Positions 1 through 9,154 of a stretch of 64,000 nucleotides of DNA are shown in pieces. The position numbers and the translations under genes are program-made. The notes under the pieces were generated by a model. That model did no database searches, was not told where the DNA came from, and was given only the letters and a program-made list of their open reading frames with translations. How positions within the stretch are numbered: position 1 is the stretch's first letter; the number at the start of each line of letters is the position of its first letter. The DNA comes from Paenibacillaceae bacterium (GTDB lineage Bacteria > Bacillota > Bacilli > Paenibacillales > NBRC-103111): assembly GCA_029256185.1 (NCBI GenBank), contig JAQSYI010000027.1:1-64000 (forward strand), read 5' to 3'.

Positions 1-804
1 AGTGATCACCGTGTAGAGCAATAAGATTCCAGGCTTCACCTGTCCGTGATTCATCCCCTCCCTGCAGAGGAAGGGGACTTCTCTCGGAATGCTGTTAAAC
101 ACTTTCTTTTTGCGTTCATTCCATGCTCTAAAATGGCCAATTGCACGTTTTACATCAATCCTGGCATCCGGATCATGAAGCTGCACATGAATGGACTCCA
201 TCCAATCAGAAACACGCTTTCGATTTCGCTCTTCTATAAACAGGTAATACCGCTCTAACTGCCCTCTATCGGAAGATAATGCATCCTTGAATCTTCGAAA
301 TATTCTCTTGCCGCCACTCAATATATGCATCAATTTGGAATGCAGCTTTTTATCTTCAATCGTTGCTGCAAAATCCATCATATCCGCGAATCCTTCATCC
401 AATCCCCTTTGCGGGATGCGAAAGTATATCTCATTAAAGCCTTCTTCTATGGTTTCACTTAGCTCTCCATCCTCTTCATCCATGTCAAACGTCTGTAACA
501 CGATTACTTTGCCAGTTTCGATATTCAGGAAGGATTCCATCCCTTCTACATACATATCGCAGGCATTTACGAGCTTCTGAAACTGCTGCTTGGTTAATTT
601 CATTTCTTTTATGGGTTTCCCCTCAGCTTCTGTTACATCTCTCGACTCGCCAATTTGTTCCTCCTCATATTCCTCCCATGTGATTCCATATGGGAAGCCG
701 CCATCCGTATATCCAGCGATAAAATAGAAGTTCTCGTCTTGTTCTATCATCCCTGCAGGCTCCGATTTGTGTTCGGTCCATTTCCTTTTCTTCCTGCCGC
801 GCAT
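1..804 (-). CDS. UPF0158 family protein, C-terminus cut by window edge
   Basis: The minus-strand frame is open from an ATG at 804 to the left edge, 268 codons with no stop. About 60 N-terminal residues (including FYFIAGYTDGGFPYGITWEE) precede a stretch that resembles the UPF0158 family: a FLNIETGKVIVL-like strand, the FRIP motif, then GKRIFRRFKD and ERYYLFIEERNRKRVSDWME. The molecular function of UPF0158 is not known. The start follows a GGTGGGG Shine-Dalgarno-like run. It lies 10 bases downstream of the stop of the pRiA4b ORF-3-like gene, so the two are probably cotranscribed. Family call is from remembered motif pattern. Confidence 0.75.
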   Translation of the reverse strand, partial: MRGRKKRKWTEHKSEPAGMIEQDENFYFIAGYTDGGFPYGITWEEYEEEQIGESRDVTEAEGKPIKEMKLTKQQFQKLVNACDMYVEGMESFLNIETGKVIVLQTFDMDEEDGELSETIEEGFNEIYFRIPQRGLDEGFADMMDFAATIEDKKLHSKLMHILSGGKRIFRRFKDALSSDRGQLERYYLFIEERNRKRVSDWMESIHVQLHDPDARIDVKRAIGHFRAWNERKKKVFNSIPREVPFLCREGMNHGQVKPGILLLYTVIT

Positions 805-814
805 AAAGCCCCAC

Positions 815-1948
815 CTAAAACCATTGTATTTGAGCGTACGCTTCCGCCAAATTGTCATGAAAGCCCCAGCCGATATCTTCTGTTTGCGAAATGATCGCAT
901 CCAAACGCTCCTCGAATTCGTCGAACAACTCGGCCGTTTCATCTTCATTCACTTGATTGATGATATCGGCATACATGGAAGCCATGCTGTAATAGAAGCG
1001 TTCATCGATATCCCCATAGCTTAGGGTGAAGTCTACACCCTTTTCAACGTAGACCAGCTTCAACCATAGGGTATACCTGGCATTCCCGGTCAACCTCTCA
1101 AACTCCGAGATCGCATTCTTCGCTTCCTGGAGTCTCAGCTTGCCAAATCCCCGCTCAGGGAAAAACTCTTGCACAACTTTTTTCCGATATTCTTGAAACA
1201 GGGATTCTACCGCCTCATCACCCAGTATTCTTACGGCTAAAAATTTCTCCATATCTTTACTGGCGCCATAACAAGCCTTCAGCAAATCGATAAGCTGGTC
1301 AGGGCTTAACTGCTTCAAATGCTTATTCAGAGCAGACTTCGTTAGCTTCACAGGCTTTTTCTCTTCCAGCCGCTTGACCAGTGATTTGGGGCTCAGCCTA
1401 TCCTTCTGCCTTTGAAGTTCCTGATTCACTTTTTCACTAGAGAAATGTTCGGGGTTATATTCTTCGCGAACCCAACCAATAAAATGATCCCGCTCCGGAT
1501 GGTCAGGAGTAAGCAAGACTTCCATCATATGCTGATGTCCCCAAATCCCTCCCACATCCTCTTGCGGGCAGCTGCGGGCTCCATCCAGACAATATGGAGT
1601 TGGGTCCGACACTGATGAGTCAATTTTGATTAACCTAACCGTGTGCTGCCAATCGTCGCCGAAGTCATAGACATACCTAAAAACGGCATTTTCCTCTTGA
1701 ACATGCTGTTTAACGGCTTCTCTCCGTGCATGAAGCGCCTCGCGATTTTCCATATACTCGAATGTGGGATCAGGCAGCCTGATAACCTGTCCATTCACAT
1801 GAAATTCGTACAAATGGCAATTTTCCCATCCCATGACCCACTGAATGATTTTATGAAGCTGATGAAACGTCACGTCCGGATGAAATTGAAACTCCCGCCA
1901 AATCTTAGGGTCAATCTCATTCAATTCGATTCTGCATACATAAACCAT
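815..1948 (-). CDS. plasmid pRiA4b ORF-3-like family protein
   Basis: 377 residues. The N-terminal half carries the signature of the pRiA4b ORF-3 family: a strand with DPKIWREFQF, then LHKIIQWVMGWENCHLYEF, a central YDFGDDWQHTV and a CPQEDVGGIWG segment near residue 130. The family is widespread in bacteria and sometimes travels with mobile elements, but its biochemical role is not established. The C-terminal half (about 200-377) is helical and acidic and is not recognised. The ATG start has no strong Shine-Dalgarno. The gene directly precedes the UPF0158-like gene on the same strand. Confidence 0.8.
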   Translation of the reverse strand: MVYVCRIELNEIDPKIWREFQFHPDVTFHQLHKIIQWVMGWENCHLYEFHVNGQVIRLPDPTFEYMENREALHARREAVKQHVQEENAVFRYVYDFGDDWQHTVRLIKIDSSVSDPTPYCLDGARSCPQEDVGGIWGHQHMMEVLLTPDHPERDHFIGWVREEYNPEHFSSEKVNQELQRQKDRLSPKSLVKRLEEKKPVKLTKSALNKHLKQLSPDQLIDLLKACYGASKDMEKFLAVRILGDEAVESLFQEYRKKVVQEFFPERGFGKLRLQEAKNAISEFERLTGNARYTLWLKLVYVEKGVDFTLSYGDIDERFYYSMASMYADIINQVNEDETAELFDEFEERLDAIISQTEDIGWGFHDNLAEAYAQIQWF

Positions 1949-2592
1949 GACTGTCAGTTCTCCTTATTAAGTAATCCGAGCGTAAACAAACCCACTATAT
2001 CCCTGGCGGATTGACCTTTTCCACTGGATATCACTCTTGTCTCTGCATTGCCACTCAATTAACAACAAGTATAACATAGACCGCTTCAAATTCAGAAGCA
2101 GCGGCTGAGAGGGTAGTATCCGTCTTAAAGAAGCATCTACTGTTAGTAATTTAGCAACCAATATATGTAAAAATAAAAATTTGCAGCTTTTTTTATTAAA
2201 TTTGCTTCAAATTATCCCTTTGGTCCTATATTATAATCATAAAGGCACAGTCTATCAATTTTTCATACCATAAGGGGGTATATGGGCGCCAAACTTTATA
2301 ACTATTAATTATTAATAATTGGCGGCTTTAACTATTATAGGGATTCGGGAGCAACAGCAGCAGCATACGGATCAGGAGCCATTCGTTTAGCAATGTGTCT
2401 CACTTCGTAACAGTCCACAGAAAACTAACGAACATCCTTCTGCACTTACTACCACCGCAACTTTTCTGTAAAAATGCATAATGCGCATTTTCATACGGGG
2501 CTCCCCTAAAAGCACCCGAATTTGCAACAAAAGCATCTCGTCACTTTTGGGGGATGGATTTACGGTGACTTTCCTACGCTGGAGGTATGACT
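1949..2592. other. AT-rich gap without convincing gene
   Basis: No convincing coding frame. It holds an imperfect inverted repeat (GGCGCCAA at 2284-2291 against TTGGCGGC, about 2323-2330) enclosing an AT-only loop. Near 2470 there is a 7-bp dyad, AAAATGC and GCATTTT separated by 7 bases. Promoters for the divergent flanking genes must lie here, but no clear -35/-10 pair could be fixed. Confidence 0.5.
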
Positions 2593-4170
2593 ATGAAACT
2601 ATTCTCAGACATTAGTTTCCATCTGTGGAGCGAGAATAACAAGGTATTTATTCAGGTAACAGAGCCTGGGCTAACCATAAAAAATTTGGATTCCGTTCTG
2701 GCAGGAATTCCTAGGCTGCAGCTTACAAGCTTCGCTAATCTGCGCTCCGCTCTGCATGAGGCTTCCAATCAGGCAATTGAAATCGGAGTTATGAAGCCTC
2801 TTGTTCAAATCGCGGTTGACAAGGATTTTATGGAAGCGACTGTAAGACTTCATATGACCGAAGACGAACTCAAGGAAATGAAAAGCGAGGAACTCTTCAT
2901 CAGCATTGTAACGCAACTGGATGCATTAGGCGTAAAAGCAGGGATACTCTATGATATCCTCCATGGACCGCTTGCAGTACAGACCGATATTGTAATTGCC
3001 CAAGGAATCCCCCCCATACACGGGCTCGATGCAGAAGTCAGATTGTTCTCCTTGTCTGCGCGGACTCCTGTCATCCGTGAGGACGGAAGTGCCAATTATT
3101 ATGAGTTGAACTTCATTGACCTGGTTCATCCGGGAGACTGGCTCGGTGAGAAGATACCGCCGACGGAGGGTACGGAAGGAAGAAATCTGGCCGGAGGTAT
3201 TTTATCCGCCCGCAATGGCCGGGATAAAGCATTGTTATATGATAAAAAATCCATCTCCCTGCATGAAGAGGAGGGCAAGGTGGTGCTCCGTTCCCGGATA
3301 ACCGGGGTTGTAGTCAAGGAAGGCAGGCAAATCCTCGTTGAAGAAATCCTCAGGATCCATGGAGATGTAGGGCCGAAGACGGGGAATATCAATTACGAGG
3401 GATCCGTAGAAATAAGCGGAACGGTTCTTGACGGTTATTCCGTAATAGCCACCAAAGACATCTCCATATTGGGAGAAGAGGGCATCGGGGCCGTGGAACA
3501 GATTATCTCCTCCGAAGGGGATATATTTATCAAGGGCGGTATCTTCGGCAAAGACCGGGCTCTCATCCGGGCAGGGGGCCAAATATATGTGAAGCACGCC
3601 AAGGACTGTACGTTGGAAGTAGGCGGCCATGCGCATATCGGATTATACGCGATCAACTGTAATATTAAAGCGGAATTTGTCCATCTCGATGAAACACGGG
3701 GGAAAATAATTGGCGGAGATATACAAGCCCAGGTGCAATTGGTGACGGCATATATCGGCAATGAGTCGGAACGCCCAACCAAAGTGGTGATCAAGGGCTT
3801 TGACCGGAATTCCATTATGCAGCAGTTGGACAGCCTTCTGTTGGAGTATAAAGAGGCCTTGGCTGATTTGGACCGTGTAACACGGGAAGAGCTGTATGAG
3901 GAATACATTGATATGTTGGTGCATTCCCAGAAGAAAGAGGATATTGATTATGCCATCCGTTACGATCTGGCTGCGGCGAGAGTGTTCCGGCTGGAAGAAC
4001 AACGCAAGAAGCTGATGATCTATATGAAGGCCAAGGGAGACGGTGAAATATCCGTATTGCGCAAGGCCTATCCAAGAACACAGCTTAAGATCAAAAACTG
4101 GGACAAACGGATTGAACAGGCTACCACCGGCAGTTTCTACGTGCAGAAAAATACGCTTTTTCATGAATAG
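2593..4170 (+). CDS. FapA-like DUF342 domain protein
   Basis: About 525 residues with the FapA (flagellar assembly protein A, formerly DUF342) pattern. An N-terminal region containing VHPGDWLGEKIPPTEGTEGRNLAGG is followed by a beta-helix-like stretch rich in G-x-V/I strands (GNINYEGSVEISGTV, GDIFIKGGIFGK, AGGQIYVKHAKDCTLEVGG), then a C-terminal coiled-coil of about 130 residues. The family is linked to flagellar or cell-envelope functions but the role is poorly defined. An ATG at 2587 touches the GGAGGT ribosome site, so the ATG at 2593, 6 bases after it, is the better start. No flagellar genes are nearby. Confidence 0.8.
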   Translation: MKLFSDISFHLWSENNKVFIQVTEPGLTIKNLDSVLAGIPRLQLTSFANLRSALHEASNQAIEIGVMKPLVQIAVDKDFMEATVRLHMTEDELKEMKSEELFISIVTQLDALGVKAGILYDILHGPLAVQTDIVIAQGIPPIHGLDAEVRLFSLSARTPVIREDGSANYYELNFIDLVHPGDWLGEKIPPTEGTEGRNLAGGILSARNGRDKALLYDKKSISLHEEEGKVVLRSRITGVVVKEGRQILVEEILRIHGDVGPKTGNINYEGSVEISGTVLDGYSVIATKDISILGEEGIGAVEQIISSEGDIFIKGGIFGKDRALIRAGGQIYVKHAKDCTLEVGGHAHIGLYAINCNIKAEFVHLDETRGKIIGGDIQAQVQLVTAYIGNESERPTKVVIKGFDRNSIMQQLDSLLLEYKEALADLDRVTREELYEEYIDMLVHSQKKEDIDYAIRYDLAAARVFRLEEQRKKLMIYMKAKGDGEISVLRKAYPRTQLKIKNWDKRIEQATTGSFYVQKNTLFHE

Positions 4171-4219
4171 CAGCTCACTTCCCGACCATGCAAAACCGGC
4201 ATCCTTGTACATCCTTCTC

Positions 4220-4284
4220 AAAAAAAGCAGGCAGCCCGCTTCTCCTCGTCTCCTATGATGACGGGAAGCGGACTGCCTGCTTCG
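4220..4284. terminator. hairpin terminator after the FapA-like gene
   Basis: A 16-bp stem (GCAGGCAGCCCGCTTC at 4227-4242 with GAAGCGGACTGCCTGC at 4265-4280, one G-T pair). The A-run before the left arm gives a strong U-run only on the minus strand; on the plus strand the tail is TTCGTTT. It probably works in both directions and insulates the next gene. Confidence 0.75.
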
Positions 4285-4432
4285 TTTGCGCCTGCCCCTA
4301 AGAATATAGCCGCTGACTAATCCTGCGTGCCAAAACTTGATCAAAGCTCCCGTAAACTTTATAATTTCTAAACAAACCCATCTGCACAACTATGGTATTA
4401 TCTCTAAATAGTCCATAACAAGGAGTGATTGC

Positions 4433-5722
4433 ATGCCAGTCGTAGACCAGACGCCTCCCGGGGGGACATTCCGGCGTCATGCCGCGCTTTTCGGTTATGC
4501 GCTGATGGTTGTTATTGCAAGCCGTCTGCTGCTGTACGGCATCGGATATTTGGGCCTCAACCTCTTCCCTTCCTATACCGAGAGGCCGGCATATGATACG
4601 TCCATCCAGAGCGGACAGTCCTTTGAACGCATGCGTTTGCCGGAGAAGCTGTCTGACACCAGAATGCTTCATTTTTCCGATTTGTACAAATTCGATGTCT
4701 ATTCCTATGCAGATATTGCTGAGAACGGCTATCATCAATATAAGCTGGATGAACCGCATCCGCCGGCTAACTGGGTATTCTTCCCGCTGTACCCCATGAT
4801 GGTGAAGGGGTTGTCCTATATCCTGCCCTGGTGGTCAATCCACACCATAGGAGTGCTTCTGTCCAACCTGCTGCTGGTAGTCGCCTTATATTTCGTTCAA
4901 TTAATTGCTTTGGCCCGGGGGCTGGTACGTGAGGAAGCCGGACAACTGCTGGTTATGATCGCCGTCTACCCGGCCTCGCTTTATTTTTCACTTATGTATA
5001 CAGAGAGCATGTTTTTTTGCTTATCCGCCGCTACGGTATATTTGGCCTTGACCAAACGTTATTTTTGGGCTTTGCTTGCCGCAGGCTTATCCACAGTGAC
5101 GCGGGTGCCTGGAGTGGCTAATCTGCTCTTGGCAGGCGGCATGCTGCTTATTGACTTGGTCATGCAGCGAAAATGGCGTTTCCGCTGGTCCGATGCCAAA
5201 TATATGTTATACATAGGCCTGTCCTTGCTGCCGCTTCTCTCTTATTTTCTATACATGCAGCAGCTGACCGGAAGCTTTTTGGCTCCGGTTCATGAGCAAG
5301 ACAACTGGGGCCGTGCCGAGGCGATTCCGTTTCAGGGTTACCTTCACTACTTCCGGGAGCCGTACTTCATTTTGGGCGGAGGAGGCTGGGATAACGGCGT
5401 CATCACCTTTGTCATGGCAACATTCGCCCTTGGCATATTTGCGGCATATGCCATCAAGCATATCCGGACGCTGGTGCGCGACTATCGGGAGCTCTTGTTC
5501 TTTGCATACGGATTTATGTTAATTGCTATTCCGTTCAGCAGCTCACCTACGCTTCTGACCAGCATCGTCCGGTATATGATGGTGTCCATCCCGCTTTATT
5601 TCTACCTGCATGACCTGACGAAGCGGCATGGGATGGTCCGGCAATTTGCGCTTGCCCTCATGATTATGCTGAACGTTGTGATTACGGTCTGTTTTATTAA
5701 CAATTACTTCTTTGTGGTATGA
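4433..5722 (+). CDS. PIG-V-like GT-C glycosyltransferase (membrane)
   Basis: 429 residues, polytopic membrane protein with about ten hydrophobic segments. After the first helix comes an extracytoplasmic loop with KFDVYSYADIAENGYHQY and, further on, WVFFPLYPMM. These resemble the acidic-residue loop and the FFPLYP motif of the PIG-V / bacterial mannosyltransferase-related GT-C family, which transfers sugars from polyprenyl-phosphate donors outside the membrane. Acceptor and sugar cannot be told. The start is supported by AAGGAGTGATTGC before the ATG. It stands alone between a terminator and the convergent iron permease operon. Confidence 0.75.
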   Translation: MPVVDQTPPGGTFRRHAALFGYALMVVIASRLLLYGIGYLGLNLFPSYTERPAYDTSIQSGQSFERMRLPEKLSDTRMLHFSDLYKFDVYSYADIAENGYHQYKLDEPHPPANWVFFPLYPMMVKGLSYILPWWSIHTIGVLLSNLLLVVALYFVQLIALARGLVREEAGQLLVMIAVYPASLYFSLMYTESMFFCLSAATVYLALTKRYFWALLAAGLSTVTRVPGVANLLLAGGMLLIDLVMQRKWRFRWSDAKYMLYIGLSLLPLLSYFLYMQQLTGSFLAPVHEQDNWGRAEAIPFQGYLHYFREPYFILGGGGWDNGVITFVMATFALGIFAAYAIKHIRTLVRDYRELLFFAYGFMLIAIPFSSSPTLLTSIVRYMMVSIPLYFYLHDLTKRHGMVRQFALALMIMLNVVITVCFINNYFFVV

Positions 5723-5819
5723 GCTTTCCCGCGGCGCATCCTGGGCTTCCATGCAACAGGCGGCAGCTTGTGCTTCCCGCCCCCTGCTGTCGGCAGCATA
5801 AGCTCAGGAGCCGCTGATG

Positions 5820-6857
5820 CTATCTGGCCTTGGCTAAGAGATACAGAAAGTAAGGGGCGCCGATAACCGCTACAACAACTCCTGCGGGAATTTCGGAGGG
5901 CTGCAGGATCCATCTGCCCAAAGTATCTGCCACGATCAGAAGCAGCGCGCCTGTTAGGGCGGACACCGGCAGCAGCACCTGATGTTTCGGGCCCACCAGG
6001 TTGCGGGCCAGATGGGGACCGATTAGTCCGACGAAGCCAATACCTCCGCTCACTGCTACGCAGGAACCGGCCAGCCCAACCGCCGCGGCCATCAGAAGCA
6101 GCCGTTGTTTGCCCACATTAGCGCCCAAGCCTCCGGCTGTTTCGTCACCCAGATTGAGAATATTCAACGTTTGCGCCCTGGACCAGGCATACGGCAGCAG
6201 CACCAGCAGCCAAGGCAGCAAGGCCGCTACATACTTCCAGGAGGTCCCCGAGATGCTTCCCGCGATCCAAGTGGCAACAAACTGGTATTTCTCCGGACTG
6301 ATTCTCAAGGTAAGGACGATCATCATGGCATTAATTCCCGCGGCTACCGCAATTCCCGTCATGACTAAACGGGATGGGGAAGCTCCCTTGTTGCGTTTAT
6401 ACGCTAGTACGTAAATCAAGGCGGCAGTAGCGGAAGCTCCCAGAAGCGCGAGCATGGGCAGCATGAACACTGGAGCGGCTGAGGTAGTCGGGAAAAACGC
6501 GATAAATATCATCACCATCAGCCCTGCGCCTGCATTAATGCCCATGATGCCGGGATCTGCCAGAGGATTGCGGAACAATCCCTGGAAGATGCACCCGGAA
6601 ACAGCCAGACCGGCCCCTACAAGCAGGGAAATGACAATCCGCGGCAGCCGGAAATCAAACAGGATCAGCGCCTGGCGCTCCGTTCCGTTCCCGAACAAGG
6701 TCTTGATCACATCGAGCGGTGTCAGCCGGATATAACCTGTGTTCATGCTGATAATAAAGCTTGCCATGATAAGTATTCCAAGAATACCCATAGCCATGAT
6801 GGCCCGGGTAGTTCTCCGCCGTTCTCCGGAGAAGGTGGTTGCCATATCCGCCATCAC
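5820..6857 (-). CDS. FecCD-family siderophore ABC permease (second gene)
   Basis: 345 residues, FecCD/BtuC-type permease of ferric-siderophore importers, with about 9-10 membrane helices. Typical motifs are NPLADPGIMGINAGAGL, the LNLGDETAGGLG loop that docks the ATPase, and GGIGFVGLIGPHLARNLVGPKHQ near the C-terminus. It starts at a GTG (6857) overlapping the stop of the upstream permease gene, with GGGAGG inside that gene as ribosome site; an in-frame ATG follows immediately. The pair probably forms a heterodimeric channel. No binding protein or ATPase is encoded next to it. Confidence 0.92.
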   Translation of the reverse strand: MMADMATTFSGERRRTTRAIMAMGILGILIMASFIISMNTGYIRLTPLDVIKTLFGNGTERQALILFDFRLPRIVISLLVGAGLAVSGCIFQGLFRNPLADPGIMGINAGAGLMVMIFIAFFPTTSAAPVFMLPMLALLGASATAALIYVLAYKRNKGASPSRLVMTGIAVAAGINAMMIVLTLRISPEKYQFVATWIAGSISGTSWKYVAALLPWLLVLLPYAWSRAQTLNILNLGDETAGGLGANVGKQRLLLMAAAVGLAGSCVAVSGGIGFVGLIGPHLARNLVGPKHQVLLPVSALTGALLLIVADTLGRWILQPSEIPAGVVVAVIGAPYFLYLLAKAR

Positions 6858-7915
6858 AAGGTCCTCCCGCTTCTGTTAGTCAAATAAAGGAAAAACGGGA
6901 CGCCTATCAATGCGGTCAATGCTCCGATCGGCGTTTCATAAGGAGGATTGATCATTCTGGCTCCCAGATCGGCGAATATCATCAGCAGGCTGCCGAGAAT
7001 AGCGGAGCAGGGAATAATCCACCGGTAATCCATTCCCACCAGGAAGCGGGTAAGGTGAGGAATCACCAGCCCGATGAAGCCCACCGCTCCCACTACCGAC
7101 ACAGCAGCCCCGGCCAGAATCAGCACCAGCAGCATAATGGCCAGCTTGACCAGGCCTGTCCGTTGTCCCAATCCGGCGGCCACATCATCGCCCAGACTGA
7201 GCAGGGTCACCGAACGCCCCAGCATGATGGCTCCTATAATTGCACCGGCAATCCAGGGAAACAGGATCTTTAACTGAAACCACTTGGTCCCGGCCACTCC
7301 TCCCGCATACCAGAACGCCAGATCCTGGCCGATGTTGAAGTACAGGGCGATTCCTTCACTTAACGCCACCAACAACGCACTGACAGCGGCTCCGGCGAGC
7401 ACAAGCCGGACAGGCGTCAGTCCGCCCCGGCCCATAGCCCCCACCCCCATTACGATCAATGAACCAAGCCCTGCTCCTGCAAAGGAATAGAGAATAAGGT
7501 ATATGAACGGAGTTCCGGGGAAAAAAGCCATGCAAAGCGCCAGCACAAACGCAGCGCCCGCATTCAACCCAAGCAACCCTGAATCGGCCATGGGATTGCG
7601 CGTCATTCCCTGCATCAGAGCGCCTGCTACAGCGAAGCTCGCTCCCACCATCGCTCCACCCAGCACACGGGGCAGTCGGATCTCTTGGATGATCTGATGC
7701 TGCGACAAATCCGGATTGAAGCGGAATACTGCGTCCCAGACGGTGGCAAAAGCAATGTCAGCAGCCCCGAAGGAAACGGAAATACCGATTCCGAGAATCA
7801 GCGCGATCACTCCCGCAAACAAAATAAAAGAAGCAGCCAATGGCCTTGACCGGAAATCCTCAGAGGACATTCCGTTTACGGTGGCTCCGCCGGCTGGCTT
7901 AGATGCTGCAGACAT
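6854..7915 (-). CDS. FecCD-family siderophore ABC permease (first gene)
   Basis: About 353 residues from the preferred ATG at 7915, which has AAGGAG about 6 bases upstream. An ATG at 7939 would put that ribosome site inside the coding region. Motifs: NPMADSGLLGLNAGAAF, LSLGDDVAAGLGQ, and GAVGFIGLVIPHLTRFLVG. It is the first gene of a two-permease operon overlapping the next by a few bases. A Fur-box-like palindrome sits just upstream, so iron repression is expected. The binding protein and ATPase must be supplied from elsewhere in the genome. Confidence 0.92.
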   Translation of the reverse strand: MSAASKPAGGATVNGMSSEDFRSRPLAASFILFAGVIALILGIGISVSFGAADIAFATVWDAVFRFNPDLSQHQIIQEIRLPRVLGGAMVGASFAVAGALMQGMTRNPMADSGLLGLNAGAAFVLALCMAFFPGTPFIYLILYSFAGAGLGSLIVMGVGAMGRGGLTPVRLVLAGAAVSALLVALSEGIALYFNIGQDLAFWYAGGVAGTKWFQLKILFPWIAGAIIGAIMLGRSVTLLSLGDDVAAGLGQRTGLVKLAIMLLVLILAGAAVSVVGAVGFIGLVIPHLTRFLVGMDYRWIIPCSAILGSLLMIFADLGARMINPPYETPIGALTALIGVPFFLYLTNRSGRTL

Positions 7916-7941
7916 AGGTAAATCTCCTTCCCGCTTCATTA

Positions 7942-7964
7942 ATAATGAATATCGTTATCATTAT
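7942..7964. promoter_or_regulatory. Fur box upstream of the siderophore permease operon
   Basis: A 23-bp near-perfect palindrome with outer arms ATAATGA and TCATTAT, closely resembling the GATAATGATAATCATTATC Fur consensus. It lies 27 bases before the preferred ATG at 7915 and overlaps where the promoter should be. Iron-dependent repression is inferred from the sequence and the neighbouring genes. Confidence 0.85.
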
Positions 7965-8025
7965 AAAGGAAGCCCCGCCAGAAAACCATGAAAAAAAATC
8001 GAACCCTTGTACTTGCTCCCGTGCG

Positions 8026-8067
8026 TGCCCGTCCGCCCTCCTCTACATGCCCGTCCGCCCTCCTCTA
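8026..8067. repeat. 22-bp tandem duplication
   Basis: Two adjacent copies of TGCCCGTCCGCCCTCCTCTA offset by 22 bases (8026 and 8048). It is non-coding and lies just upstream of the palindrome array. Confidence 0.8.
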
Positions 8068-8082
8068 ACCCGGACCACCCAA

Positions 8083-8275
8083 AATAACGCCCTCTATTTT
8101 CCCTTATTTATCCGGTAGCACCCTGAAAACCACAAATAACGCCCCACTTTTTCCCTTATTACTCATTTACAGCCCCTCAAACTGAATGATGATGAGCAAT
8201 AAGGGAAAAAGCCTTCCCTTATATGCTGATTACCCCTCCTCCCAAATGAAATAGCGGAAATTCCCTTACCTTATT
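8083..8275. repeat. four-palindrome array A
   Basis: Four 26-nt units at 8083-8108, 8135-8160, 8198-8223 and 8250-8275. Each starts with AATAA or AATAG and ends in TTATT or a close variant; units 1-3 end in CCCTTAT plus one base. Unit 3 has arms AATAAGGGAA and TTCCCTTAT. Start-to-start spacings are 52, 63 and 52 bases, giving spacers of 26, 37 and 26 bases. Array B at 43.3 kb has identical unit length and spacing with unrelated spacers. It lies between the nuclease-like gene and the siderophore operon. The rest of the 7965-8447 gap shows no gene. Confidence 0.85.
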
Positions 8276-8447
8276 TTAGTTGGAGCCTCATGCCTGCCTT
8301 CTCTGTCCCTGCTCTTGCACCTGCCTGCCCCCCTGCCTACTCTGTTTCGTTCCCGTACGGTCTGTTAATCAGCTGCTTCTGCCTCGCTTCTGCTCCTCCC
8401 GCTGCTCTCTCGCTGCTGCTCCTCCGTCCACACATGCTCTACTGCCT

Positions 8448-9122
8448 CTACACAAGATGCCAGAGCCTATGCAGCGCCCCCTTAGGGCCAAGCTTGTACA
8501 TGCGGATGCGCCTTTCACCGGAAGCGGGCATCAACACCTGCTTATGGACAAGATCCTGAAGATGCTTGCGGGCCGTTTTGACGCTCATCTCCAGTGCCTC
8601 GGCCACATCGCCGGGAGAGGCTTCCCCCAGAGAGATGACCACTTGGAGCATCCTCCTCTCTCTCTCATCCAGCTGTATTCCGCTCCGGCCGCTGCCATAC
8701 CATTTCCCCATGACCTGTTGAATGGTCTGCTCGCAACGGCGGGGCCGCTCCTTCACCTCATCAAAAGCAAACCGGATTACAATCCAATCATCGATAATCA
8801 AATCATTCTGCCGCTGCAGTTGGTCCGCATGCTGCCAACGGCTGAGTTCACGCACATGGGGACCGTATCCGTCGATCTCGATACAAATCCGGTATGGCCT
8901 TCGAATCCAGGCAAAATCAAGATAGCGGCAGCCTCCTCTGAAATCGCTGAGCTCATATTCGGGAATCAGATGCTCAAAACCCCCTACAGCCGGCCACCAC
9001 ACTTGCTCCAGAAATAACCGCTCCGCATAACCGTGCCCCTCCTCCAGCCGCCGCAAAGCTTCACCTGTCCGCTCCTCCTTGTGTTTTTGTAAGAATGCTT
9101 CATATTCTTCCTGAAATCCCAT
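8448..9122 (-). CDS. putative nuclease-fold protein with C-terminal winged-helix domain
   Basis: About 224 residues. The middle contains YLDFAWIRRPYRICIEIDGYGPH and, after a spacer, NDLIIDDWIVIRFAFDEV. This D...E-x-D-G...strand pattern is like DUF559/Vsr-type (PD-(D/E)XK) nuclease domains. The C-terminal part (LDERERRMLQVVISLGEASPGDVAEALEMSVKTARKHLQDL) looks like a winged-helix HTH. The ATG at 9122 follows GTGGTGGGGATA; a TTG 27 bases upstream is possible but less likely. No methylase partner is adjacent, so a restriction role is not supported. The function is not known. Confidence 0.65.
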   Translation of the reverse strand: MGFQEEYEAFLQKHKEERTGEALRRLEEGHGYAERLFLEQVWWPAVGGFEHLIPEYELSDFRGGCRYLDFAWIRRPYRICIEIDGYGPHVRELSRWQHADQLQRQNDLIIDDWIVIRFAFDEVKERPRRCEQTIQQVMGKWYGSGRSGIQLDERERRMLQVVISLGEASPGDVAEALEMSVKTARKHLQDLVHKQVLMPASGERRIRMYKLGPKGALHRLWHLV

Positions 9123-9154
9123 TATCCCCACCACTCCCTTTTTTCTCAAATAAG

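Noticed and set aside
3643..4389. 248-aa minus-strand frame
   Set aside because: Antisense to the FapA-like gene and the following terminator, with no start context and unnatural composition.
8083..8275. CRISPR array
   Set aside because: Units are palindromic and variable, spacers have fixed lengths of 26/37/26, there are only four units, and no cas genes occur in the window.
8280..9017. 245-aa plus-strand frame
   Set aside because: Antisense to the nuclease-like gene and made of Cys/Pro/Leu-rich non-coding translation.
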